The position numbers were made by a program, and so were the translations under genes. From Heliomicrobium modesticaldum Ice1 (GTDB lineage: Bacteria > Bacillota > Desulfitobacteriia > Heliobacteriales > Heliobacteriaceae), in contig NC_010337.2 of NCBI RefSeq assembly GCF_000019165.1, forward strand, positions 1,125,001 to 1,189,000: 64,000 bases of DNA, written 5' to 3'. Below are positions 12,368-20,929 of this stretch, one piece after another. The notes under the pieces are model-generated. The model was not told where the DNA came from and searched no databases. It worked only from the letters and a program-made list of their open reading frames with translations. How positions within the stretch are numbered: position 1 is the stretch's first letter; every line of letters begins with the position of its first letter.

Positions 12368-12540
12368 TCGCTCCCTTCGACGCCCCATCTGCCATGGCAA
12401 TGGGGCCGAGAAAAAAGCGACGATTTTTCAGTGCAACGTGTGCCTCCTCACAGAAGCCTGCACAAAAGAGCCACCTAGAGAAAAGAACCAGCGAAAAACA
12501 GTTCTTTGACTGAGAAAAAGTGGAATAGGGGGTGTCGCCG

Positions 12541-13899
12541 GTGTTCGTCAATCTGTCCAAGTTAAACCTGCGCGAGGAATGTCCTCTCAGCGACAAGGGC
12601 GCGCCCAAGCTCTGCCTGAAAGCGCTGCCCGGGGAAGGCGCCGAGCGCTCCTGCGCCTTCGACGGCGCCCGGGTCGTGCTCATGCCGATCACCGACGCCG
12701 CCCACGTCGTCCACGGTCCCATCGCCTGCGCAGGCAATTCCTGGGATAACCGGGGCGCTCGCTCTTCGGGAGCGCAGCTCTACCGCCGGGGGTTGACAAC
12801 CGACCTGATGGAGATGGACGTCGTCTACGGCGGAGAGAAAAAGCTCATCCAGGCCATCGTCGAAGTCGCCGCGAAGCACCGGCCGAAGGCAGTCTTTGTC
12901 TATGCCACCTGCCTGTCAGCTCTGATCGGTGACGACCTGGAATTTGCCTGCCGGCAAGCACAGGCGCAGGTCCCCGTTCCCGTCATCCCCGTCAACGCCC
13001 CCGGTTTCCTCGGTGATAAGAACATCGGCAACCGGGTCTCCGGCGAAGTCCTCTTCCAGCAAGTCATCGGCACGGCCGAGCCGGAGGGGAGCCACCCCTT
13101 CGCCATCAACTTCATCGGCGAGTACAACATCGCCGGCGACCTCTGGGGCGTCCTGCCCTCCCTTGAAGCCATCGGCGTCAAACTGCAATCCTGCATCAGC
13201 GGCGACGCCCGCTTCGACGACCTGCGCACCGCCCACCGGGCCAAGCTGAACATCCTCGTCTGCTCGAAGAGCCTGACCAACCTGGTCAAACAAATGGAAA
13301 AGAAATACGGCATCCCCTACATTGAAGGCTCCTTCTATGGGATCCATGACACGAGCAAGACCTTGCGAGCCATCGCCGAAGCCTTCGGCGACGCCGACCT
13401 GATCGCCCGGACAGAAGATCACATTCGGCAGAAAGAGGCTGAGACGCGGGCCCTCATCGCGCCCTACAGACAAGGACTCGAAGGCAAGCGGGCTGTCCTC
13501 TTCACCGGCGGCGTCAAGACCTGGTCCATGGTCACCACCTTGAAGGAACTGGGCATCGAGGTCCTCGCCGGCGGCACCCAGAACTCGACCCCGGAAGACT
13601 TCCTGCGCATGAAGGCCCTCATGGATCCGGAAGCCCACATCATCGAAGACACCAGCGCCGCCGGGTTTTTGACCCTGATCAAAGAAAAAGCGCCCGACCT
13701 GATCGTGGCGGGCGGCAAGACGAAATACCTGGCCCACAAGACGCGGACCCCTTTTCTCGACATCAACCACGGACGCAACCTGCCCTACGCCGGCTATAAC
13801 GGCATGATCACCTTCGCCAAGGCCGTCGCCCGCACCGTCTTCAGCCCCGTCTGGGAAAAAATGCAAAAACCCTTTCCGGCAGGAGGTGACGTGCCATGA
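12541..13899 (+). CDS. nifE: FeMo-cofactor scaffold NifE
   Basis: About 452 residues, NifD-related. Readable family parts: CAFDGARVVLMPITDAAHVVHGPIACAG near the N-terminus, SNTR-like GDDLEFAC, and NFIGEYNIAGD. NifE and NifN form the scaffold on which the NifB cofactor precursor matures. The first GTG at 12532 touches the purine-rich AGGGGG; GTG 12541 has better RBS spacing, so I prefer it. The stop overlaps the nifN start (ATGA). Confidence 0.95.
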   Translation: MFVNLSKLNLREECPLSDKGAPKLCLKALPGEGAERSCAFDGARVVLMPITDAAHVVHGPIACAGNSWDNRGARSSGAQLYRRGLTTDLMEMDVVYGGEKKLIQAIVEVAAKHRPKAVFVYATCLSALIGDDLEFACRQAQAQVPVPVIPVNAPGFLGDKNIGNRVSGEVLFQQVIGTAEPEGSHPFAINFIGEYNIAGDLWGVLPSLEAIGVKLQSCISGDARFDDLRTAHRAKLNILVCSKSLTNLVKQMEKKYGIPYIEGSFYGIHDTSKTLRAIAEAFGDADLIARTEDHIRQKEAETRALIAPYRQGLEGKRAVLFTGGVKTWSMVTTLKELGIEVLAGGTQNSTPEDFLRMKALMDPEAHIIEDTSAAGFLTLIKEKAPDLIVAGGKTKYLAHKTRTPFLDINHGRNLPYAGYNGMITFAKAVARTVFSPVWEKMQKPFPAGGDVP

Positions 13900-15278
13900 T
13901 GCAGCCGCGATCCAGTGTCAATGCCGACCTTGCGATGGATAACGTGGTCGCAAAGGCCGCCAACGCCACTGAGGATGTAAAAGCTGGCAGTGCCAGCGCT
14001 GCCCCGGCCGTCACCCCGCGAAGCTACACCGGCAATCCCCAGAAAAACAGCCCCGCCCTCGGCGCTACCCTCGCCTACATGGGCGTCGACGGACTGTTAG
14101 CCCTCTTGCACGGCTCCCAGGGATGCTCCACTTTCATCCGGCTCCAGTTGTCGCGCCACTTTAAAGAACCGGTACCGCTTAACTCGACAGCCCTTTTAGA
14201 GGAAACGGCTATTTTTGGCGGCTGGGAACATCTCAAAAAGGGCATCGCCAAAGCGGCCGACAAGTTTAAGCCGCGCATCATCGGCGTCATGAGCTCCGGC
14301 CTGACGGAAACCTTCGGCGATGACATGGGAAGCGCCTGGTCCACCCTGCGGCAGGAACGGCCCGACTTGAGCGGCCTGCCAGTGGTTCTGGCCAAGACAC
14401 CTGATTATATCGGTTCGTTGCAAGAAGGCTATCAGCGCACCGCCTTGGCCCTCGTAGAAACGCTGGCTAAGGATTCTGCGCCGCAGGAAGCGAAGACAAT
14501 CGCCCTCTTACCTGGCGCCCATCTCACCCCGGCTGACGTGGAAGAACTGAAAGACATGGTGAGCCTCTTTGGACTGACACCGCTTGTTCTGCCGGATATC
14601 TCTACATCCTTGGACGGTCACTCCGAGATCGACCCGGCGCCGGTCGTACAGGGCGGCATCACCTTAGAGGAGATCCGCCGTATCCCCGGCTCTGTGGCCG
14701 CCTTCTCCTTCGGCCCCAGCATGGCCGTCGTCGGCGAGGCGCTCCAGCGGATGCACGGCGTGCCCCATTTGGCCGTCCACTCCTTGACAGGGTTGGACGC
14801 CGTCGACCTCTTCGTCCTCACACTGTGCCAAATCTCGGGACGGCCCATCCCGGAGCGGCTGCTCCGGCAACGGAGCCGCCTGTTGGATACACTGGCCGAC
14901 TACCACGACCAGATCGGCCAGAAAAAAATCGCCCTGGCCCTCGAATCGGACCTCCTGCTGAGCTTAGCCGGCTGCCTCGCCGAATTCGGCGCCGTCATCC
15001 AGACCGCCTTGGCCGCCTCGGCTCCTGAACCGAGCGCGGTCCCTCCCGGCATCCCCGTCGCCGTCGGCGATCTGGAACACCTGGAGGAGATGGCCGCCGG
15101 CAGCCACCTGATCATCGCCAACTCCAATGCCCGCCAGGCGGCTCTGCCGCTGAAAATCCCCCATCTGCGCGCCGGCCTTCCCGTCTTCGACCGGGCTGGC
15201 ATGCCTCAAACGGTCTGGATCGGCTACCGGGGAACCCAGCGATTCCTCATCGACTGCCTGAACGCCATGGCTGTGTAA
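13896..15278 (+). CDS. nifN: FeMo-cofactor scaffold NifN
   Basis: 460 residues. NifK-related, with NPQKNSPALGATLAYMGVDGLLALLHGSQGCSTF and the VVLAKTPDYIGSLQEGY stretch. It pairs with NifE. The first ~45 residues are an Ala/Val-rich low-complexity extension before the conserved core. The ATGA overlap with nifE and the AGGAGGTGA upstream support the early start, so the extension is probably translated. NifN ends 12 nt before nifX. Confidence 0.95.
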   Translation: MMQPRSSVNADLAMDNVVAKAANATEDVKAGSASAAPAVTPRSYTGNPQKNSPALGATLAYMGVDGLLALLHGSQGCSTFIRLQLSRHFKEPVPLNSTALLEETAIFGGWEHLKKGIAKAADKFKPRIIGVMSSGLTETFGDDMGSAWSTLRQERPDLSGLPVVLAKTPDYIGSLQEGYQRTALALVETLAKDSAPQEAKTIALLPGAHLTPADVEELKDMVSLFGLTPLVLPDISTSLDGHSEIDPAPVVQGGITLEEIRRIPGSVAAFSFGPSMAVVGEALQRMHGVPHLAVHSLTGLDAVDLFVLTLCQISGRPIPERLLRQRSRLLDTLADYHDQIGQKKIALALESDLLLSLAGCLAEFGAVIQTALAASAPEPSAVPPGIPVAVGDLEHLEEMAAGSHLIIANSNARQAALPLKIPHLRAGLPVFDRAGMPQTVWIGYRGTQRFLIDCLNAMAV

Positions 15279-15290
15279 GGAGGGCCTCCT

Positions 15291-15680
15291 ATGCTCGTTG
15301 CTTTTGCCACTGGAAGCCAGACCTGCATCGATGCCCACTTCGGGCTCGCTCCCGCCTTCGCCATCTACGATGTCACCGCTGAAGCGATTGTGTCAAAGGG
15401 AATGGTCTACTGCCCGCAAGAGTTCGCCTCGGAGGCGGACAAAGAGGACAAGGTTGAAACCCGCATGCAGATCCTGCACGGCTGTACCGTCGCCTACTGC
15501 ACCAGCATCGGCGGCCCGGCAGCGGCCCGCCTGGTTCAGAGCGGGATCCACCCGCTGAAAGTGCCCGAAGGAACGGTCATCGAAGACGAACTGAAGCGCC
15601 TGCAGACCTTGCTGGCCGGTTCCCCGCCGCCGTGGCTGCGCAAACGGCTTCAACAAGAGAAGAGGCTGAAGGAGGACTAA
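15291..15680 (+). CDS. nifX: NifX, FeMo-cofactor precursor carrier
   Basis: 129 residues of the dinitrogenase iron-molybdenum cofactor-binding family: LVAFATGSQTCIDAHFGLAPAFAIYDV at the N-terminus, and the C-G-P motif region SIGGPAAARLVQSGIHPLK. NifX carries NifB-cofactor or a later precursor between NifB and NifEN (family knowledge). The last ~20 residues are charged and helical. RBS AAGGAGG precedes ATG. Confidence 0.93.
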   Translation: MLVAFATGSQTCIDAHFGLAPAFAIYDVTAEAIVSKGMVYCPQEFASEADKEDKVETRMQILHGCTVAYCTSIGGPAAARLVQSGIHPLKVPEGTVIEDELKRLQTLLAGSPPPWLRKRLQQEKRLKED

Positions 15681-15683
15681 CAG

Positions 15684-15956
15684 ATGGCTACCTTCATCGG
15701 ATTGACCTACGGCGGTCAGGAATGGACCCCCAAATTCGTCGAAGCGATCGACCCCATGAAATGCATGGGCTGCGGCCGCTGCATCAAGGTGTGCGCCCAA
15801 GGCGCCCTCGGTATCACTACCTTCACGGACGAAGACGACATGCAGCGCATGATCGCCATCATCGCTGACAAGAACCGCTGCATCGGCTGCCAGGCCTGCG
15901 GCAGGACCTGCGCCAAGCGCTGCTTCACCTTCGCGCCAAAAGAGATCGAAGGCTGA
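15684..15956 (+). CDS. fdxN: 2[4Fe-4S] ferredoxin of the nif cluster
   Basis: 90 residues with two ferredoxin motifs, Cys27-30-33-37 and Cys66-69-72-76. It lies 3 nt after nifX and before nifB, the usual place of the nif-linked ferredoxin. Likely role: electron supply to NifB or nitrogenase. The symbol is by position; the protein is a bacterial-type ferredoxin with an extra N-terminal strand (IGLTYGGQEWTPKF). Confidence 0.88.
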   Translation: MATFIGLTYGGQEWTPKFVEAIDPMKCMGCGRCIKVCAQGALGITTFTDEDDMQRMIAIIADKNRCIGCQACGRTCAKRCFTFAPKEIEG

Positions 15957-16044
15957 AGCGAGGGGAGTCGCCTCTCATCGGTGGGAAAGGACAGGTTTCC
16001 CATCACCTGACGATAACAGGATGAATCGGAAAGAGGTGTGAAGC

Positions 16045-16878
16045 ATGGGCTGTCTCGGATCTTGCGCTGGAAACCCAAAAGAGTCGACCCTTCGCCACCC
16101 CTGTTTTTCACCTCAGGGTCACGGTAAAGCCGGGCGCATCCACCTGCCGGTGGCGCCGAGCTGCAACATCGGCTGTGGATACTGTGTGCGCAAGTTCGAC
16201 TGCGCCAACGAGTCCCGCCCCGGCGTCACCAGCCGGGTGATCACGCCGGAACAAGCCCTCTGGCGCGTCGAACAGGCGCTGGCCTCCGATATCGGCCCCT
16301 ACCTCAACGTGGTCGGCATCGCCGGCCCCGGAGAACCGCTGGCCAACGAAAACACCTTCAAGACCTTCCGCCTGATTCAGGAGCATTATCCGCACTTGAT
16401 CAGTTGTGTCAGCTCCAACGGTCTGTTGCTCGCCGATCGCCTCGACGATCTGGTGAAGCTCAACGTCTCTCACATCACGGTGACGATGAACACAGTCGAC
16501 CCGGCCATCGGCGCGCGTATCTACCGCCATGTGCGCTATCAGGGACAAAGGCTGACCGGGGAGGCGGGCGCCGCCTTGCTCATCGAGCGGCAACTGGACG
16601 GCATCGAAAGGGCGGCCGCCGCCGGACGGACCGTCAAAGTCAATACGGTCGTCATCCCGGGCCTGAACGATGACAAGGTTGCAACGCTTGCCCGGGAAGT
16701 GAAGCGCCGCGGGGCCAGGCTGCTCAATCTCATGCCCCTGATCAACCAGGGTGATTTCGCCGATTGGGTGCCGCCGACGCCGGCCCTGTTGCAGAAGCTG
16801 CAACAAATAGCGTCCGCCATCCTGCCCCAACTGACCCACTGCCGCCAGTGCCGCGCCGACGCCATCGGATGGATATAA
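16045..16878 (+). CDS. nifB: FeMo-cofactor biosynthesis radical SAM protein NifB
   Basis: 277 residues. The radical SAM motif CxxxCxxC is Cys40, Cys44, Cys47 (SCNIGCGYC); Cys20 and later cysteines near the C-terminus (CRQCRADAIGW) are cluster ligands typical of NifB. The NifX-like C-terminal domain found in many proteobacterial NifB proteins is missing, as in archaea and several Firmicutes. It makes the 8Fe-9S-C NifB-cofactor. RBS AAAGAGGTG is upstream of ATG. Confidence 0.95.
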   Translation: MGCLGSCAGNPKESTLRHPCFSPQGHGKAGRIHLPVAPSCNIGCGYCVRKFDCANESRPGVTSRVITPEQALWRVEQALASDIGPYLNVVGIAGPGEPLANENTFKTFRLIQEHYPHLISCVSSNGLLLADRLDDLVKLNVSHITVTMNTVDPAIGARIYRHVRYQGQRLTGEAGAALLIERQLDGIERAAAAGRTVKVNTVVIPGLNDDKVATLAREVKRRGARLLNLMPLINQGDFADWVPPTPALLQKLQQIASAILPQLTHCRQCRADAIGWI

Positions 16879-16896
16879 GGGTAAGGGGGCGTTGTC

Positions 16897-18039
16897 ATGC
16901 GCCAACGGGTTTGGTTGATGGATACGACGCTGCGCGACGGCGAGCAAACGCCGGGCGTGGCTTTTTGCCCACAGGAAAAAGCACTGCTGGCTCGGCGCCT
17001 CGCCGAAGCGGGCGTCCACGAAATTGAAACGGGCGTGCCCGCCATGGGAGAAGATGAACAGGAGACCATCGCCCGCATCGTCAAGTTGAACCTGCCGACG
17101 CGGGTGACCACCTGGAACCGGGCTGTCATCTCCGATCTGGAAGCGAGCCTCAACTGCGGCGTCCGCAGTGTTGCCATCTGCCTTCCCTCTTCGGATCAGC
17201 AGATCACCCAGAAACTGCGCCAAAGCCGCCAGTGGGTCCTCGACCAGATGGGCGCCTGTGTCCGCCGGGCCAAGGCGGAAGGGCTTTATGTGGTGATCGG
17301 CCTAGAAGACGCCAGCCGGGCCGATCCCCAGTTTTTGATCCAACTGGGCCTGGAAGCGGAGCGCCTCAAAGTGAACCGGCTGCGCATCTCCGACACGCTG
17401 GGCATCCTCGACCCCATCCGCACCTTCAACCTCTTTGACCGCCTGACGTCATCGCTCTCCATTCCGTTGGAGATCCATGCTCACAATGACCTGGGTATGG
17501 CCACGGCCAACACGGTGTCGGCCATCCAGGCAGGCGCCAAAGCGGCCAGCGTCACCGTCTGCGGGCTCGGTGAGCGGGCCGGCAACGCCCCCCTGGAAGA
17601 GGTGGCTCTCGCCCTGCGCCAGTGCTGCGCTGCCGATACGCGCATCAACCTGGCGCTGTTGCCGGCGCTCTGCCGGCTCGTCAGTTGGTCCACACGTCGG
17701 CCCATCCCCTTCTCCAAGCCTGTTGTGGGCCGCGACGCCTTCACGCACGCCTCATCCATTCATGTAGATGGACTGAATAAAGACCGTTCCAATTATGAAG
17801 CCTATCCGCCCGAGTATGTGGGTCGCCGCCACCGCATCGCCTTTGGCAAATACAGCGGGCGAAAACTTTTGGCTGAACTGCTCAAGGCCCAGGGACATGA
17901 CCTGGACCAGGAGGAGATGACCCAATTGCTCTTGAACGTGCGCCAACTCAGCCAAGTCTTGAAGCGCCCCCTGCGCCAGCACGACATCGTCGACCTCATC
18001 TTTGGTGAGACGTCTGCACAAAGGGACATGCGTGCCTGA
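16897..18039 (+). CDS. nifV: homocitrate synthase NifV
   Basis: 380 residues of the DRE-TIM metallolyase family: MDTTLRDGEQTPGVAF at the start (divalent metal and substrate site) and LEIHAHNDLGMATANT with the metal-binding His pair. It condenses acetyl-CoA with 2-oxoglutarate to homocitrate, the organic ligand of FeMo-cofactor. As the last nif gene it starts 18 nt after nifB. Confidence 0.95.
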   Translation: MRQRVWLMDTTLRDGEQTPGVAFCPQEKALLARRLAEAGVHEIETGVPAMGEDEQETIARIVKLNLPTRVTTWNRAVISDLEASLNCGVRSVAICLPSSDQQITQKLRQSRQWVLDQMGACVRRAKAEGLYVVIGLEDASRADPQFLIQLGLEAERLKVNRLRISDTLGILDPIRTFNLFDRLTSSLSIPLEIHAHNDLGMATANTVSAIQAGAKAASVTVCGLGERAGNAPLEEVALALRQCCAADTRINLALLPALCRLVSWSTRRPIPFSKPVVGRDAFTHASSIHVDGLNKDRSNYEAYPPEYVGRRHRIAFGKYSGRKLLAELLKAQGHDLDQEEMTQLLLNVRQLSQVLKRPLRQHDIVDLIFGETSAQRDMRA

Positions 18040-18118
18040 GAAACCGCCTGTCGACCTGTCACCTCCTGACCGACCATGGAATACATTGCCATTGAAAAAA
18101 CCAAAGTGGCAAGGAGAG

Positions 18119-18607
18119 ATGGTCATGGACAGCGCCTATACCCTTTCCCCCGCCTATCGTCCCATGATGTGCGACAGGCTTTGCGGTATGATCGGCCAAG
18201 AGGTGACCGCCGAGGTCCGCCATCCCGAGGGCGTGCGGACCTACAGGGGCCGTCTCGTCTCTGTGGGGGACGATTATATCGAATTGGAGATGGAGGATTC
18301 CCGACCGACGGCGCAAAGAAACGACGCGGTCACAGAAGTCATGGCAGGCGGAGAAGCCTATCCCTCTGAAGAAACGATGACGGCGGAAGCGGTCATGGCA
18401 CCGGAAGAGATGACGGCTGTAGAAACGATGGCGGGAGATACCGTGCAAGCGGAACAGTTTTTCTACCCGCCCTACCGCTACCCCTATCGCTTTCCCTATC
18501 GTCGGCCCTTCTACGGGCCGGGATTTGGACCGGGACCATTTTACCGCACCTTCATCCCTCTTTTCCTCTTGACGTCCTTGTTGGCCCGTACCGGCTATTA
18601 CTACTGA
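18119..18607 (+). CDS. hypothetical Tyr/Pro/Arg-rich protein
   Basis: 162 residues from an ATG preceded by AAGGAGA. I do not recognise it. The first ~60 residues look like a small beta-barrel (CGMIGQEVTAEVRHPEG, RGRLVSVGDDYIELEME). An acidic Met/Glu/Ala-rich linker follows, then a Tyr/Pro/Arg/Phe/Gly-rich segment (about 125-150) and a hydrophobic end (IPLFLLTSLLARTGYYY). Such aromatic tails occur in spore-coat-like and surface proteins of Firmicutes. It follows nifV by 79 nt and may be transcribed with nif; the shared direction is the only evidence. Confidence 0.6.
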   Translation: MVMDSAYTLSPAYRPMMCDRLCGMIGQEVTAEVRHPEGVRTYRGRLVSVGDDYIELEMEDSRPTAQRNDAVTEVMAGGEAYPSEETMTAEAVMAPEEMTAVETMAGDTVQAEQFFYPPYRYPYRFPYRRPFYGPGFGPGPFYRTFIPLFLLTSLLARTGYYY

Positions 18608-18713
18608 TGCATGGAATGTCAGCCGTTCCCCGCCGGCGTCAGTGATGCGTCGCGACCGGCTGATTGCCATAGGTAACCCTCACCCCAACCTCATCGGTCT
18701 TGATCACAGGCCA

Positions 18714-18750
18714 CGTCCGGAACGGATCGTTCCAGGGCGTTTTTTTTTTT
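18714..18750 (+). terminator. terminator after nif region
   Basis: CGTCCGGAACG / CGTTCCAGGGCG form a stem with a GAT loop, followed by eleven T. It closes the nif and hypothetical gene transcripts. From here to 19011 I see no gene. Confidence 0.8.
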
Positions 18751-19011
18751 GGATCCCCGGGGGGAGCTGCGGACACAACCGATTGCACGGAACCCCCTCA
18801 AAACAGGGCAACGGACGTCCCAGTCATGCAGTCCAAACAGACCGGGCCTTTCGGCTGTAAGGGCAAAACGTTCAGAAAGTCAACCGTCTACGAAATGATC
18901 AGAATGCAACTATGCTGTTGGAGGCGAGCGGTGTTGCTTTCCAATAAGGCGCATAAGGCTCGAGAGGGAGATTTGCCCTTTTTAGGCGCTGGAGATTTCC
19001 CTGGCCTGTCC

Positions 19012-19072
19012 TTGTCCGCACCTGATGGATCATGTAAAATACAGGGGTAGTCACTGAGCGACTACCTTTTTT
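19012..19072 (+). promoter_or_regulatory. pdxST promoter with hairpin-T6 at the transcript start
   Basis: TTGTCC (19012-19017) and TAAAAT (19035-19040) are 17 bases apart. The predicted start near 19046 coincides with GGTAGTC / GACTACC (19046-19066) and six T. Either the hairpin is the terminator of an upstream transcript, or new transcripts begin with it as an attenuator or 5' stabiliser. Confidence 0.55.
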
Positions 19073-19158
19073 ACATCGTTTTGGGAAGAATATTCGGGGC
19101 GACCCCCGGCGCGGGAGGCCAAAAGGGTGCCCAATCACGCGCAGGAGGGGATTTACGA

Positions 19159-20046
19159 ATGACGACAGAAACAGGAACCTGGACAGTGAAAAAAGGCCTG
19201 GCCGAGATGCTCAAGGGCGGCGTGATCATGGATGTCACCACGCCGGAGCAGGCCAAGATCGCCGAGGAAGCCGGCGCCTGCGCCGTCATGGCGCTGGAGC
19301 GCGTGCCGGCTGATATCCGCGCCGCTGGCGGGGTGGCCCGCATGGCTGACCCGACGGTGATCCTGCGGATCATGGACGCTGTCACCATCCCGGTCATGGC
19401 CAAAGCCCGCATCGGCCACTTTGTCGAGGCTCAGGTGCTGGAGTCGCTGGGCATCGACTACATCGATGAGTCGGAAGTGCTGACGCCGGCCGATGATCTG
19501 TTTCATATCAACAAAAACGACTTCAAGGTGCCCTTCGTCTGTGGCGCCCGCAACCTGGGAGAGGCACTGCGGCGCATCGGCGAAGGCGCGGCCATGATCC
19601 GGACGAAAGGCGAGCCCGGCACCGGCAACGTGGTGGAAGCCGTGCGTCATGCCCGTCAGGTCATGAGCGAGATCCGCAAACTGACGACCCTGCCCAAGGA
19701 AGAGCGCATGTCCTTCGCCAAGGAGATCGGCGCCCCCTACGAACTCGTCTGCTTGGTGGCCGAGACAGGCCGCCTGCCCGTGGTCAACTTTGCCGCCGGC
19801 GGCATCGCCACCCCGGCTGACGCCGCCTTGATGATGCAGCTGGGCGTCGATGGCGTCTTCGTCGGCTCAGGCATCTTCAAATCGGGCGACCCTATCCGCC
19901 GGGCCAAGGCCATCGTGGCCGCCACGACCCATTACAACGACCCGAAGGTCATCGCCGAGGTGTCCAAAGACCTGGGCGAGCCGATGGTGGGCATCGAGAT
20001 CCCGACCATCCCGGCGGAACAGCGCATGCAAGAGCGCGGTTGGTAG
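19159..20046 (+). CDS. pdxS: pyridoxal 5'-phosphate synthase subunit PdxS
   Basis: 295 residues from ATG preceded by AGGAGGGG. The TIM-barrel synthase builds PLP from ribose 5-phosphate, glyceraldehyde 3-phosphate and ammonia delivered by PdxT. Nearly invariant parts are readable: [66 protein letters not shown] and [16 protein letters not shown]. Length is the family norm. Confidence 0.97.
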   Translation: MTTETGTWTVKKGLAEMLKGGVIMDVTTPEQAKIAEEAGACAVMALERVPADIRAAGGVARMADPTVILRIMDAVTIPVMAKARIGHFVEAQVLESLGIDYIDESEVLTPADDLFHINKNDFKVPFVCGARNLGEALRRIGEGAAMIRTKGEPGTGNVVEAVRHARQVMSEIRKLTTLPKEERMSFAKEIGAPYELVCLVAETGRLPVVNFAAGGIATPADAALMMQLGVDGVFVGSGIFKSGDPIRRAKAIVAATTHYNDPKVIAEVSKDLGEPMVGIEIPTIPAEQRMQERGW

Positions 20047-20054
20047 TCGGGGTC

Positions 20055-20804
20055 ATGACCGAAGGCACGAACAAAAAGGGAGTTCCCATCAATAAAGCAG
20101 CCGATACAGAAAAAAAAGCGCTCACCATCGGCGTCCTGGCGATGCAAGGCGCCTTTCGCGAGCATGAGCAGATGTTGCGCTCCCTCGGCTGTGTCGTCGT
20201 GCAGGTGCGAAAGCCCGAGCAACTGTCCCGGTTGGACGGGCTGATTCTGCCTGGCGGCGAGAGCACCACCATCGGCAAGCTGATGGCCGATTTCGGCCTC
20301 GATGGGGCGATCCGGGAGCGGGCCGCTGCGGGGATGCCCCTCTGGGGCACCTGCGCTGGCTTGATCCTGCTGGCCCAGCGGATCGAGCGGTCAGCGCAGA
20401 AGCGCCTCGGCCTCATGGACATCACCGCCGTGCGCAACGCCTTCGGCCGCCAGGTCGACTCCTTCGAGATCGCCCTCGATATCCCGGTCCTTGACGGGCT
20501 CGATGCCCTCAGTACGGATGGCGTTGACGAGACGGCTATTGCTGATAAGACCGTCGATGCGAAGGAGACTGTCGATGCGAATCGGACCGGCGGCCACATC
20601 CGCAGGGGGGCCTTTCCTGCCGTTTTCATCCGCGCGCCCTACATCGCCGAGGCGGGGCCGGATGTGCAGATCTTGGCTCGCCACGAAGGCAAAGCTGTGC
20701 TGGCCCGCCAGGGACACCTCTTGGCTGCGGCCTTCCACCCCGAATTGACGACAGACGACCGGATGCACCGCTATTTTCTCAAGATGGTGGCGGAACGGGC
20801 GTGA
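20055..20804 (+). CDS. pdxT: pyridoxal 5'-phosphate synthase glutaminase PdxT, with insertion
   Basis: 249 residues (usual about 190). Glutaminase features: LAMQGAFREHEQML, LPGGEST, the nucleophile Cys100 in GTCAG, and His228/Glu230 in AAFHPE. It hydrolyses glutamine and passes ammonia to PdxS. Two additions are unusual: ~23 extra N-terminal residues, and an insertion at about residues 147-183 containing a near-repeat (KTVDAKE / ETVDANR) encoded by an imperfect tandem DNA duplication. The catalytic triad is intact, so activity is likely. ATG 20055 is used; TTG 20040 overlapping the pdxS stop is possible. Confidence 0.93.
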   Translation: MTEGTNKKGVPINKAADTEKKALTIGVLAMQGAFREHEQMLRSLGCVVVQVRKPEQLSRLDGLILPGGESTTIGKLMADFGLDGAIRERAAAGMPLWGTCAGLILLAQRIERSAQKRLGLMDITAVRNAFGRQVDSFEIALDIPVLDGLDALSTDGVDETAIADKTVDAKETVDANRTGGHIRRGAFPAVFIRAPYIAEAGPDVQILARHEGKAVLARQGHLLAAAFHPELTTDDRMHRYFLKMVAERA

Positions 20805-20929
20805 TCAGGGACGCGATGGATCGGCCGTCGCATTTCCCTTGCAAAGGCGCTGCCGCGCAGCTATCGTGACTCGTGAGAAGGTCACAGGCTTCTTGTTTTC
20901 CTGGGTTTTTGTCATCGAAAGGAGAAGCA

